A stretch of 64,000 bases of DNA from Macrotrachela quadricornifera (GCA_022393335.1 JAJEKB010020803.1:977516-1041515), one strand, 5' to 3'; counted from the first letter of the stretch, positions 46,721 to 59,899 are shown. Translations and numbers: made by a program. Notes: generated by a model from the sequence alone, not told the origin.

Positions 46721-47794
46721 ATCTTTATTCTAAAAACTTAATTCTCAGTCAAATATTTGAGACTTAAACTCAACACATAAAGTGTATCCGTGGAGTCGAA
46801 AATGAGTATGCGATGAGACAAAGCTTCCGAGCGTTCGTAATTCAATAGTCTTCGAGGAGCTCGAAATTCGGATAGAATGGGAAAAAAATATATAATTTCA
46901 AGATCCGACCACTCATCACACTCATCGTTATCTTTTTTACGTCTACTTGGGAAATAATAGTGAAAACTAAAACACAATGATGTTATTTATGACGATAAAA
47001 CAACCATTTTTTTATTAAACCTAATATGACTATATTTTGATTAGTTTTCTCTTCATTCAATGTCTGATTCAATGTTTCAATGCTAAATATCTGATGTATT
47101 CGAATGGAAAAAAGTTTCTGACATTCATTGTAATGATTGTATGGTAAGCTCTATGCACAAAAGGTAATTAACAAGAAAAAAGAAAATCATTAGGTACCTT
47201 AATGAACTCTATATATTTCAATTATTTTAAAGATAAAACTGAATTAATAAGCTTTCTCAAAATTATTGTCAGTGAATTTTGAAAAAATTTAATAAGTAAA
47301 ACTTTGAGATTCAAGATTGTGTACGATTTAAATGATATGAAATTTAAATTTTTGAATTTCTAATATATATTCGTAAATGAAACGATACAATTAATACAAA
47401 GTAAACCATAAAAATGTCAATTTTGCAACAGTGATTTTATTTGAGCGACCAAATTTATCTGACTCTATTACAGAAATCATAGGATTACATTGATTTGCAA
47501 TACGATATTTGTCATTGACATATCTGAATTCATATACTGATGTTTATTATGAATAACATGAAAAAAAAAAAGTGTCAAATTCGTTGTACATATATAATTA
47601 GGTGTCCGAAAAAAAGTTGAGATCATATATTGCCAATTTATTTTATATATATGAAGTAGAAGCCTTACTATTTTCAATCGATTGGCGTAAAAAATAGAAG
47701 AAATTATTAAACATAGACAGTCTCAATTTGTCAAACATTGTGATAAAGATTTTATTTTAAATACATATTAATTTTCAATTTGTTAAATCGTATG
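46721..47794. other. Intergenic, no gene recognised
   Basis: AT-rich with small unrelated frames. This is the right flank of the mitochondrial block and the 3' flank of the ART gene. Confidence 0.4.
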
Positions 47795-50700
47795 TTAAAA
47801 ATGTCCAGTTTTTGTAATTATTTGACCATTACATTTGATTCTTGCGCTAAAATAATGGGTATCATTAGTTACTGTTTGATTTATACCTTGTAATTGAAAT
47901 TGTCCTTCTACATAATATGTAAAGTAAGTAGGCACAATTGTTTGTCCATTATTAGTATACCAAATGTAGTGAATTTCTGAATCCGTTTGTTCATAACTTT
48001 GATTGACAGAATTATCGAGAAATGTATTATATTGTTTTGTAAATTCAGCACCGACTGTCCTTTGAACTTTAATTACAATAGTCATATTCGATAATATTTG
48101 ACTACAGTTTACATGAAGAAATTCAGTACCATAATATCCCTCTGCTATCATTGTATAGGTTGTCCAAAAGTCACAAATATTCTTTGTATCCATTGGACAT
48201 AAACTCGTTGTTGGTTTATCTAGAAATAGATATTGGAAAATATGAAAATATTGCATCACTAGAATAATAACATTTATTTCTCAATAATGTTTAGTTCAAT
48301 TTTGAGAATGATGCAATATTATATAATGATTTTCGAATGCGAAAAATGATTCATAACAGTGAATATGTCTGTTACATCTATAAGTAATCGAAGTATATCA
48401 GAAAAATGAAGATTAAGTATTTACGAAAAGACGAATTTGTTAAGTAATTTTTTTATGAAAAATAATCTAAGAAAAATATTGAAGTGTATAAAAGTAGAAA
48501 TTTAGAATTTCTTCTCACGCTACTCAATAATTTCCTTCAATAGAATTAATGAATCATAGTCAATCAATAAGTTTAATTAATATTTTTTGAGTATTTTTCC
48601 CAGATAGACTATTTCTGTTTTTGTATAAAAATATGCTATGTATCGTATAATACAAAATGATTTCTAAGAAAACAGTAGAAAAACAGCGATATTTAACTAA
48701 TTATTAATTACAATATTCGAAAAAACTTGTATTTCTCTAATTAATTGGTGCATATCCTTCTAATATGATCAATAAACTTTTATTCGGATATGGTCTTATA
48801 TTGAGGATGGTCGTCTTTTCTCATGAGAGAATATATCTATAAATTTATAATCATATTTTATATTCCTATAATCAACAGTAGCAATTGTACAGTGTTTAAC
48901 ATAATAATCTCGCAGGAATCGCTAACAGCATTTTCTGATCAATTGGTCTTTGAAGTTATAAACGAGAAAAGAAACAGAGAACAAAACGCGAGTGCTCTTT
49001 CAAATGAAAATTGTAGAAATAAAAATCATCGTGTTAAAAAGGCGTTTGAAGAATCTTCACAGTTCAAAGAAGATAAAATACTACGAAATTGTGGAAATAG
49101 AGTTGATGCAAGAAATATTGAAACTGTTCATATCTACATAAGATATACAACACACCTAATGAAATTAAATGAACCTATCAAGAATGATTATCTAGTTTTT
49201 ATTATAAAAAAATAATTACATTTTCTAGAAAGTATTCGAAAATACTTTATCAATCTATGACTCTTGATGAAAATTATGATATCACTTTTCAAATTTATAT
49301 GAATTGAACAAATTTGGTAGTAGATTTCAATCATTGAAATCATTAATGCCAGCCACAAGTATCGCATAAGTAAAAAATACAAGTTTATGCAACAATTTTG
49401 TCTTGTGCTTGAGTGTATCTCTTGCTTTTGATGGATATTTATTGATTCAATGATTAAAAAGTGAAATCATGGGGGAGAATAGAAGTAGAAATCGTCGTTA
49501 ATATTAAAACTCTGTCCGTTTTGACAAACGTAACAGCTAAAAAAATCGATAGTTTAAATCTGTCTTAGCAACTACGTTTATTGAACAGAGAATCAGAAAA
49601 CTTTTCACGCGACTTGAATGTCGTATAGTAGGCAGAAGTCTTCGGAAATTCCACGACAGTCATCAGTTTCAATTTTTTATTGGTGAAAGAGTGAAAAATT
49701 TCTAGTCTTATACCCATTGTCGTACATCTATACTGTGATGTATATCAATCAATTTCTCTATCTTTGCTTTGTCCTGTATATCTACGGCTTCCTGTTGATA
49801 TCGTTTCTTCTCATCATATTTAGAAAAATATCATGAAAATTGGTATAGTATGGTACAAATATCGATCATAGCACAGAAACGATGAGAAGGTTATTGTTCA
49901 ATTATGTTATTAAGCGAATGGAAAATGAAACAATCGGAACTTATTAAATCAATTATCATTTGTCTCTAACTTCATAAGGATATTTAAAACTCTACCTGTT
50001 GTGCTTGTGGTTGTCATGTTGACATTAGATCTTAATCCTAAAATAAGTCCAAGAAGAATTGCCAATAAGCATACAATGGTCAATAAGCATATTGGAATAA
50101 TGAATTTTTTCTTTCGATACCAAGGAAATTCTAACAACCTATTTCACAATTGTTTCAAAAATATACAAATACAAAGACAATATGAGACTTACTCAGTTTC
50201 CATATAAAGACATCCATCTAAAACATAGACAATGGAAGTCAAAATTAGTCATATATAAATATATAAAATACCTTTGAATGGAGGTTGTAAAAGCATTTGT
50301 TTTGGTATCATTTGTTTTAAATGAATGATGTGGAGATCAGGTGCCGGACTGGTTTGAGATTGTACTTCCATGCATGTTCCAGGTAGCAACAAAATTTCAT
50401 CTTCAATATCAAAATGCGAATGGGCAGATACATTTCTACCATTGATGACTTCGATTGAGAAGAGAGTTCTAGCATCTTTCGTACCAAGATAAATATCGTT
50501 ATCTAATACTGCCAATGATTTTGTACATGATGAGAAACTCCACCATGTCACTTCAATTCCACTTGGAAATGATTTGCTAACATTTTTTCGTATTCCACGC
50601 CAGACAGTTTGTGGAGGTATGCATGGTAATTTGATTAAGGCAGTGAGAAAAAGTTTAAGATACTTGTACCATGGTCGTAAGTTTTCACGATCAGCTGTCT

Positions 50701-51013
50701 GAAGAGTATTGTTAAGAATGAAATAGAGACTTTTGTATTCACCAGTCCATTCCATTGTATAGAGACGAATCGCAGCTGATTCATCGTGAGTTAGACTATC
50801 AGCAGGATTATCCGGAGTATTTTTCAGAGCAATTGTAACATAGTCTAATATATCATAGACAATTGGAACCAATGATTCGCATGATTCAAAGAGTGAAACA
50901 ATTGGCTCTTGAGCATAGTCAATAATAGGATCTAGCATTTTTGAATCATCCAAATCTGAGATTAGTGGACGATATCTGCTAGTTCGAGTCTGTGAATCAT
51001 TCATTTCACTCAT
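47795..51013 (-). CDS. Arginine ADP-ribosyltransferase with membrane segment and C-terminal ectodomain
   Basis: Model of four exons: 51013-50272, 50217-50193, 50138-49996 and 48219-47795, with introns of 54, 54 and 1776 bp. Exon 1 (about 247 residues) is an ecto-ART-type mono-ADP-ribosyltransferase, which moves ADP-ribose from NAD to arginine. It has the R-S-E triad: Arg in VWRGIRKNV, Ser in WWSFSSCTKS, and EDE in DIEDEILLLPGT for ExE. Exons 2-3 add a basic stop (YRKKK) and one transmembrane helix (FIIPICLLTIVCLLAILLGL). A Thr-rich linker TTTSTT continues in phase 1 into exon 4, DKPTTSLCPMDTKNICDFW, a 140-residue domain with Cys residues and several NxT/NxS sites. There is no N-terminal signal peptide, so by the positive-inside rule the ART domain would be cytosolic and the tail extracellular. 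The long last intron is the least certain step. Confidence 0.72.
48823..49215 (+). other. Unrecognised 130-residue ORF antisense in the ART intron
   Basis: Starts with ATG and a hydrophobic stretch (YKFIIIFYIPII). The rest is polar with no domain I recognise. It lies opposite the large ART intron. It could be chance in AT-rich DNA. Confidence 0.2.
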
Positions 51014-51816
51014 ACTATCAAACTATTGATTTGTTGGGTGATGCTTAAATGTATCTAATTGTGAAAAGACGACTTGCGGCTTTTTTAATCTAAAATATGA
51101 ATAACTCATAATAGATTTTTTCAAGAAAAGATTAAGTAAAGATGAAAACTTTCATATATTATCGAATAATGAAAACATAAATAAGAGAATTGCTCAAAAA
51201 CAACAAATAATTTACAGGAATTCGATTCAGATTCAAGATTCGAACAACATTATATATTCTCTCAACTCATCAAAAACGATATATAGCAAATGAATAACAT
51301 TTTGTTAAAAATTAAAGTGTCAAAAAAGGTTATCAAAATATTTTTCCAAGAGCATTTGGTAAAAAACTTCAGTTAATGTTATTTTTTAGATCATTTATAT
51401 AGATTTCTTTCACTTTTAATTGCATATTTGAACGTCTCCTGTTGTGCATTCTTTTTTTTATAATCAAAACTTTCAAATTCGAATTTAAATTTCATCAAGC
51501 ATAGATCAACCCTTACCCTCAGGGACAGTAAAAGCTGAGACAATGAGACACTTTTACACCACAATGAACTTTTAGCCAAAACTTTTCGAGAACAGATTTT
51601 TTCTGTTTCAACCAAAAATGATTCGATATTTTTATCAACAAAAAAATTCAATAATCAATAGTTTTACTTTTTACCACTATCAGCAGTTCTCATTCAATAA
51701 AACTAGGTGCATACCAAAAAGAGGAAAACATGTGAACATGCATTTTGCCTTCTAGATTAGAATAAACTGATACGCCGAGAGAAAGACTTCATAAGATAAG
51801 CATTGTCCAGCCATAG
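51014..51816. other. Intergenic, 5' flank of the ART gene
   Basis: AT-rich; no gene recognised. The ART promoter would be at its left edge. Confidence 0.4.
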
Positions 51817-53339
51817 ATGTCATAATACCATTACACCGGGTATCGACAGCTAGACGTCAGAATACCCTAACAAATAGTCAACGAAAGTAAATTGACATCC
51901 ATTTCACACATTACACCAAGGAAGAGTGACTTCATTATCCCAACAAAAAAATACATCCATCATATAACATGATGAATATAACTGCATTTGGTGTAATCAC
52001 CTCATTACCCGAAACAAACTATATCCTCAAAGCTGAGGGATATGAGTGGATTTGGTGTAATCACCTCATTACCCTAAATAAACTATATCCTTAAAGTTGA
52101 GGGATATGAGTGGATTTAGTGTAACCACTTCGTTATCCAAAATAAACTATATCCTCAAACTTGAGGGATATGAGTGGATTTCCTGTAACCACTTCGTTAC
52201 CCAAAATGAAGTATATCCTTAAAGTTGAGAGATATGAGCCGATTTGGTTAATGATTCAATACCAACAAGAAATAAATTATATATTCCTCAAATGCTAGAA
52301 TATCAGTTGTTTAACTTTAGAATTACGTGTTTCCATTCATATTCAAGCTGTCTTCTAAAAGAAATGGCACATGCTACATTCAAATTCAATATAAATATAT
52401 TATATGCGTATATTTCGTCATTACATTATAATGGAAAATAATATACGATATTGACAGCAATGACGTGTCTCTGTAATAATCGACTATATGAAATAGAAGT
52501 TGACATATTTAGGATATTGACATCACGTAAAGAAAAATCGCAACATTTGTGCATTACATAAGCATATATGCAATTATTAATTTCGCTCAATCATTTAAAA
52601 TACCCAATTAAATAGACACAAGTTCTATTTATATGTAAAAATATTAAATACTGGTAGGCAAACAACAGTGAGGGTGCTCGGAAAGCGAGACCAGTAGGCA
52701 AAGCAGCCATTGAGGGTGCTCGGAAACCGAGACCAGTAGGCATAATAACAAGTGAGGGTGCTCGGAAAGCGAAACCAGTACGCATAACAGCTACTGCGCG
52801 CCCTTGGAAAGCCAAAGCACTAGGCGCAAAAGCTTTTTTCGGAGGCACGGAAAGCGCCACCCTCAAGGTAAATAAGCCACTGAAGGTACTCCAAAACACG
52901 GATCTCTACGCCATATCATATATTCACGACCAATGAAATCCAGAACGCAACACAACGCATCCTATTTCATCCATAAAAGCCAACATCGAAGCACTGAATG
53001 GCCACAATCCGCTTAGCTTGCAAAACAAAAATCGTAACAATCCTCGCCACAAAATCCTATCTAAAACCCACGCCCATTCGACAAGCCCTCAAAAAATAAG
53101 TAAATACCTCTACGCGTTACTAATTCTAAATTTCTCTTAAAGCACCAAACACACTCCTATCCCTCAACTTTAAGGATATAGTTTATTTAGGGTAATGAGG
53201 TGGTTACACCAAATCCACTCATATCCCCCAACTTTGAGGATACAGTTCATTTAGGGTAATGAGGTGATTACGCCAGTAGAGGACCGTGGTAAGTAGTGTG
53301 TTCGTGGGAGAATACCGGGTGTAATCGGATTATGACATC
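51817..53339. mobile_element. 1.5-kb transposon with tandem-repeat arms
   Basis: Terminal inverted repeats of about 28 bp, gatgtcataat plus attacacc, at 51817-51845 and 53310-53339. The left arm (about 51970-52245) is four to five copies of a roughly 69-bp unit (ctcattaccctaaataaact); the right arm (about 53150-53275) has two copies in reverse complement. The core has a separate tandem repeat of about 51 bp at 52655-52830 (gagggtgctcggaaagcgag). The reading frame 52591-52899 is a by-product of that repeat. Non-autonomous. Confidence 0.75.
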
Positions 53340-53617
53340 ACTCGAAAACAAAGTCGATATTTATATCCTACCTTGATAGTCATATTGTGTGTATATAAGG
53401 TGCAGGCAGCGCTAAAGTGAAGTGAATATTTTTTTGCATCATCTGATAGAGTCTGATCTGCTAATCACGAAAATCTACTTTTTAGCCTTACCAAATGCTT
53501 CCTTCTGATCGAAAAATATGCAAGATTTTCTATTTTGCTCTTATTTTCGGCTTCTGAAAATATTTTTTTCAGATTCAGCATGAAAAACTGAGTATAAAAA
53601 AGTTGTTAAATCGACTA

Positions 53618-54300
53618 TAGATCCAAAACTCTACTAGTGGTAGCACTTCGACTGGCGTCGAATCTACGCTGTATACATCAATTTTGTAACCCTATCTACT
53701 TTTTCCACTTAAATGATAAAATGTATTATTTTACCTCATTTGACTCGTTATACCACTAACTATAAAAGTACGAGCTGTTTTTTTTCTTTTTCCATTCCTG
53801 TGTCGAGAAAAAGTCGCTTTCACCGATACTAAAACCTATTTTAGGCGATATTCGATGATTTTCGAATTCAAACAAGATTTTTAGTCACAAACTAAATGCA
53901 GATTTGAAATAAGCACAAAAAATTGAATCGAATAAACTATCTTTCAAGTTAGTTCGAAACTTTCATTTTTACTCATTTCTTTTAGATATTGTTCGAGGAC
54001 TGGATTTGCTGTATACGGATCAAAAAATGAAAGTTGTCGAACTAACTTGAAAGATAGTTCATTTGACTCAATTTTTTGTGCTGATTTCAAATCTGCATTT
54101 AGTTTGTGACTAAAAATCTTGTTTTTTAATTCGAAAATCATCGAATATCGCCTAAAGTAGGCTTTAGTATCGGTGAAAGTGACCTTTTCTCGACACAGGA
54201 ATGAAAAAAGAAAAAAAACAAGATAGGGTTACAAAACTGATGTATACAGCGTAGATTCGACGCCAGTCGAAGTGCTACCACTAGTAGAGTTTTGGATCTA
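53618..54300. mobile_element. 683-bp palindrome
   Basis: Starts tagatccaaaactctactag and ends with its reverse complement. Arms pair throughout and are centred near 53975 (aaagatagtt..aactatcttt). Small frames inside are mirror artefacts. Confidence 0.75.
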
Positions 54301-55196
54301 CAGGGTGGGCCATAAATAACACGGCGATAAGAAATTAAGATATCTCCATTGCAGCTTGAGTAAATGGGCTGATTTTTTTGTCAATTCAAGAGACATGTTC
54401 AAAGTTTGTATTCATAAAGACATGCTTAGAGAGACTCTTTGTTAAGTATCAGTAGTCATCTCAACAGAAAAATTTGACTTTTTCACGGATAAGAACAAAT
54501 CAGTCAAAAACCAACGCACCGGAGAAAAAATTGAATATCTCTGCTATAACTCAACCAAACGCGCTGATTTTTTTACCTAAAATAGAGGTATGTTTGCACT
54601 TTAAATTTATACAGACACGATTAGAAAAAGCCTTTGTTAAGTATCACTAATAATTTTCACAAAAAAAATTTACTTTTTCATAGATAGGAAAAGAAAATAA
54701 TGTACTTAAGAAAGGATCTCTCTAGACATGTCTTTGTTTATATAAAGCTTGGGCATGGCTCTACCATTGATAAAAATATCAGCTTGTTCACTCGAGCCAA
54801 AATGGAGATATTCAATTTTTTTTCGGCTGTGTGGATTTTTTGGGTCATCCTGACAAGTCAGTCGGTCGAAAAAGAATTCAATATCTCCATTACGGCTCAA
54901 GCAAACGAGCTGATATTTTTATCAATGGTAGGACCATGCTCAAGCTTTATATACATAAAGACATGTCTAGAGAGATTCTTTGTTAAGGATGTTGTTTTAT
55001 TTTCTTATCCATGAAAACATAAAACTTTTTTGTTGAGATCACTACTGATACTTAACAAAGAGTCTCTCTAAGCATGTCTTTATGAATACAAACTTTGAAC
55101 ATGTCTCTTGAATTGACAAAAAAATCAGCCCATTTACTCAAGCTGCAATGAAGATATTTTAATTTCTTATCGCCGTGTTATTTAAGGCCCACCCTG
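54301..55196. mobile_element. 896-bp TA-flanked element with CAGGGTGGGCC ends
   Basis: The left end CAGGGTGGGCCATAAATAAC and the right end match in reverse complement, with TA on each side. A second internal inverted pair is centred near 54850 (aattttttttcggct region; agacatgtct/agacatgtct). The ends recall those at 6021-6582 and 39046-39811 in general style only. Non-coding. Confidence 0.75.
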
Positions 55197-55420
55197 TATA
55201 GTCGATTTAACAACTTTTTTATACTCAGTTTTTCATGCTGAATCTGAAAAAAATATTTTCAGAAGCCAAAAATAAGAGCAAAATAGAAAATCTTGCATAT
55301 TTTTAAAAAAATGTGTTTTTCCGAAAAATGACATCCTTCGAGTATTTCGTATTTTTCGATCAGACTCTATCAGATGATGCAAAAAAATATTTACTTGATT
55401 TTTGCGCTGGCTACACCTTA

Positions 55421-58400
55421 CATTTTTGCTTTAATCGTGTTTAATGAGAAATAAAGTAGAAAAAGGTAAATAACATCGACGCAAAATAATACATTCTAAT
55501 GATTCAATCGTAACGTTTATTATTATTTCTCATCATAGGTATGGATTTTTGTTTTTGTCCCACTTTTGTGGGTTTTGATGAGATACAAATTGAAAAATAG
55601 ACAAATATTGTTTTGTTAATATTAAATTTTGTAAAAAATATTTAACTAAATTATTTGTCATTTTCGAATATTTAATTAGATACAATTGAAACAACAACAT
55701 AAAATATTTTATGAACTTCATATAATATAAATCGAACATTTCCTTGTCACAATATTCAATAATTCTCTTTCTACTCAATATACATCCACTTCCATTAGAA
55801 GATCATTCAACAATTAATCAAATAATCGCATTCTTTTGAGAAATAGCTCTTTAATCTAATACTTATACTATAATTTTATCCGAAAAGCATTAATTAAAAC
55901 TAATTGTTGTATATTTTTAAAATTTTTAATTAATAATTGATCATAAGTTGATCTCAATAAAAGATCATGCAAAAAGTAACGATCTGTGAATATTTGATAT
56001 AAGTTCATAGGCTTTAACTCTACGATGCATTGACAAAACTACATGTTTTTTTTTGCATCTATCGTATTCTTACTTATCTTTTAATTAGTATCCAATTAAA
56101 AAATGTAACGAATGGAAAAAAAGAAAAAATACGATATCATCATGAAAATATATATAAAATTTGGCTTGAATGATTTCCAATAAAAAAACGAAATATCAAA
56201 AGAGAAATAACATCGAAGTAAAAAAAGAAAAGCATGCCTTGATAATGTAATATTCATCAATTTGATCAAATTTTTGAAACAAAATGTTATTAATAATGTA
56301 ACTTATTTTTACTCATTAATGAAATAATCAATCCTATCATGGTGAATTCAGTTTTGCGCAGATTGATCAGAAAAAATAGTTATAAAATGAAATATTTCAT
56401 CGCTTTTTAATAGAACTGCAATTCTATATATAGACACTGTTGATATAGGTTCTATATCAATCACTAAGTCTTATCTTTCAACAAATATTTTGTCATAACA
56501 GTTGAAAAGACTAAGATTTTAGTATTGTTCATCGGATAGCTCTTTTCGAAAGCTGCAAAACTGTATATTTTCTAAAGACTAACAAATATGGCCACTAGGA
56601 AAACTCCTAGTCACCTTGTATTCAGGATATGGATTTGTCATGTTTTTATCCATTTTTGACTCGTAGTGGAGTTTTTTTTATAGAGAAAAACTTCAATTTT
56701 AGTCAAAAAACTTTATTTCTAATTCGGACTCAAGAACGATAATTGACTCGATTTATATACCTTTTAAGTATCTCTGAAAATTTTCCTTCTCCTCTTCAAG
56801 GTACATTCAGAAAAAAACATTTCTCTTAACAATATCATTTTCTCTGTAGAACGAAGTACTCTAATTTTTAAAATGATAGTAGAAGGCAAATAACAAACTT
56901 CAATAACATGCTTTTGATAGAAATCAGTTTTCGAGGGTACTTTGATACAGTGACACGAATGAATATTTTGATAAGAATAAAAATTCTCAGTGTTATTTTG
57001 AAATATATATAAAATATAACTTTTGTCTTAGATTAAGCTTCTTTAAACAAAAAAAAAAGGTCAGTACGTGTCAGAATTAAGCAAAAATATTTAAAAAAAC
57101 ATATTTCGACCACAATGTGACTAGGAGTTTTCCTAGTAGCCATATTTGTTAGTCTTTAGAAAATATACAGTTTTGTAGCTTTTGAATCAGGCTATCTAAT
57201 AAATATTATTAAAATTTTGTTCTTTTCGATTGTTATGACAAAATATTTATTGCAAGATAAAATTCGATGATAAGTATAGAAACTATATCAACTTTTTCTT
57301 AGTACCTAAATCAAATAATCAATTGTTGAGTCATATATGTATATGGTTGCAGTACTATCAAAAAGTGATGAAATATTTAATTTTACAAGTATTTTTTCCT
57401 ATGAATCTATGCTAAAATTGAATTCACTATGATAGGATCGATTATTGGAACAATGACTAAAAATGAGTCATTTTGTTAATATCTTTTTGCTTCAAAAATT
57501 TCAATCAAGTTTTCATAAAAATAGTGCCAAAATATTTTATACAATGCTTTCTCCTTTGTATCTCATTAAAAAATGTAAAGAATAGGCGAAAAAGAAAAAA
57601 AATCCATATTCATAATAAAGAAAAGAAAAAGAATCATTACTATTGAATCATCATGAGATATTATTTTACATCGATATTAACTATTTTATTTTTTCATCAG
57701 ACATCATTCGAATAATATTGTATATATATACCTTGATGATACAATCGTGTCGTTTTCTTTCCTTTTTTTTCTATGACAAATTTCGGTTTTTATTTTTTTT
57801 CCCATTCCTTACGTTTTTTCATGCGATACAAATCGAAAAAATAACCACGAATAAGATAATTACAAAACAGATAAAAGTATTTTTACTAATATGAAATTTT
57901 GTTAAAAATTTTCAATCAGAGTAAATAATTAACTTATTTGTCCTGTTAAAATATACAATTTAAAGTAATTGATACAATAATATAAAATATTCTATGGATT
58001 CTAAATTATGTTCATCGCTTTTTATTTTCATAATTTGCCTCGAATCTATGAAAGAATAAAAGAAATTCCAGCTCGTTCTACTTTTCATTTGTATTATGTC
58101 ACAATTGCCAATAAGCCAAATTAAGCCGACTGATGTTTCTGTTTTTTTTAAATCCATTCAAGCTTATAGATTGATTAGTGAAAACCCGTGCATACTGCAC
58201 GGCCGCTCTCACTATGTGAAGAATGGTTTCTTCCTCTTTTCTTTCGTTCTTTCTTTTTTCCTATTCTCTCAGTTTTATATTTCATTTTACATTTTATATA
58301 CATATTCACTTCATCTTTCCCCCTAGTACTCTTAAAAGTGTGTGCTGACAAATGAATACCGTATCCGTGTTTGTTTCTCTAAGAAATACCACGCATTAAT

Positions 58401-58474
58401 GATCTACTTGTTGCTTAAATTTTATTATTTTCTCTTTCTAATATGTAAGCACTTCGAGTGTCACATAATGGGAA
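55421..58474. repeat. Repeat-rich region with long inverted and direct repeats
   Basis: About 56330-56625 pairs in reverse with about 57105-57435 (shared ggaaaactcctagtcac and actaacaaatatggc). In addition about 55540-55740 is repeated in direct orientation, with divergence, at about 57760-58000. No gene is seen. ccgtgcatactgcacgg at about 58186-58202 is a small GC hairpin of the kind found at Helitron 3' ends, but no CTRR end follows. Confidence 0.6.
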
Positions 58475-59261
58475 AATGACGTTTTGTACCATTTAGTCAT
58501 TCCGAACTCCTGTATCAGATACCTGTTACAAACTCCAGACAAAAAAAATGATTCAAATATTTCGTCACGGATATCGGAATGGCAAAAATGAATCAAACAA
58601 GCTGGATGTCTGTGATGGAATATGTTCGGAAGATCGTAAATAGCATTTACCATCATTCCTAAAGGACCAAGTAGAAACTTTGATTAGAGATCGGAATGAG
58701 CAAGTGTAGGTGTTCGTATCAACCAACACAGGAAGGTTGTAACGAAATCATAGGGTGATCGGAATAAAACGACAGGATGTTCGTGAATAAGTTGAAGTGT
58801 ACGCATTGTCAAAGAAGTTTTAAGTAATATGCTGATCTTCAGATTATTATAGTCGAAAAGAAAAATCGAAAGAAAAGTCATTATGTTCGTAACAATCACC
58901 TGGTATATTCATTTACGAATTTCCTGTGATTGTTAACCTATATCTGCAAGCGACATTCAATGTTGGTCCTTGCGATCATCACGACTACATCAGACACAGC
59001 AGAAAACATTCTAAACTGAACTTTGAATCGGTTCCCCAGACTTACGTATCTTACTTTTTCTGTTACGATCATCTGTACAGCAGTAATTCCGAATATCCTC
59101 AATAATTTTCAAAAATAAAATTCATTTTCGAACTCCTCGTTGTAAACCTCTAAAAAAAGTATTTTTTACGAACTCCTGAGAAAATTCATCAAAAAAAATT
59201 TTCATTCCAAATATCCGGTCATGCTGTCTGATGTTCGTAAAGGGTGGTACGAAACATCATT
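58475..59261. mobile_element. Non-autonomous transposon with gttcggaatg-type motifs, copy 2
   Basis: Terminal inverted repeats aatgacgttttgtacc (58475-58490) and ggtacgaaacatcatt (59246-59261). The overall layout parallels 22085-22886: motifs such as gttcggaagatcgtaa, gagatcggaatgag and, on the right, aattccgaatatcc, cgaactcc. The first 90 bp align with copy 1 (actcctgt..ttac..ctccagacaaaaaa). Confidence 0.75.
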
Positions 59262-59479
59262 CGCTCCACATTATCAGGCAAAATAGAAAATAATACTATG
59301 TGAAGAAAACCTTTTCTGATGGCGAGAGAATTCTTCGAGACACTTAGAATTCTATCTCCGTTCTCAAAACAAAGGTTATTGCATGATATTCAATTTCTTT
59401 GAAAACAATCATATACTCCTATGCTTCCATTTCTACTATTCCTCCTGCTCCTTTAACCTAGTAACAACACACACAGAGA

Positions 59480-59699
59480 CACTTCACATTATTATATAGA
59501 AGAAGATAGCCAAGCCTATTTTTATTTCTGGAGCTCGAGCTATAATCATGTTTTTTTAACCCCCGCGAACAAATCTGAAAACACGTTTTTTTGACCCCTC
59601 GGACCAATCCAAAATCATGTTTTTTTGACCCCTCAGGACCAATCCAAAATCATGTCTTTTGACCCAGTAGCAGACAGACACCCAACATTATAATATAGA
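59480..59699 (-). mobile_element. Two Helitron-like 5' ends, minus orientation
   Basis: In reverse complement, tctatattataatgttgggt then gtctgtctgc starts at about 59699, and tcttctatataataatgtga begins about 190 bp further on. Between them are three diverged repeats containing catgtttttttgacccc. No coding part or 3' end is visible, so these are probably truncated copies. Confidence 0.4.
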
Positions 59700-59899
59700 T
59701 AAATATAAATGTTACTATTATTATATTAATAGAAAATCATACATTAAATTATATAATAACTATACATACATTTTTTTTTGAAGATCAAGATTTTTTTCTT
59801 TAGTTCCATTTTTCAAAAAACGAATCGTAGTCCAGCAAATAATAAATAAATTTAAGCGCTATTAGTCTTAGTTTGTATTTTAAGTAAAAATAGAAGAAC

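Larger units (their letters stand above)
53397..55420. mobile_element. Fold-back element split by two other hairpin elements
   Basis: Outer arms 53397-53619 and 55197-55420 are reverse complements (gcatcatctgatagagtctg, gttgttaaatcgactata). Their centre has been filled by a 683-bp palindrome (53618-54300) and then a 896-bp element (54301-55196). Removing both would leave an ordinary hairpin. Confidence 0.75.

Noticed and set aside
46738..46977. 79-residue minus-strand frame beside the mitochondrial block
   Set aside because: No similarity to a mitochondrial or nuclear family that I recognise, and it lies outside the mitochondrial similarity.
52591..52899. 102-residue frame with repeating FRAPS segments
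   Set aside because: It is a translation of the 51-bp tandem repeat inside a transposon.
58186..58202. GC hairpin ccgtgcatactgcacgg as a Helitron 3' end
   Set aside because: No CTRR terminus follows within the usual distance.
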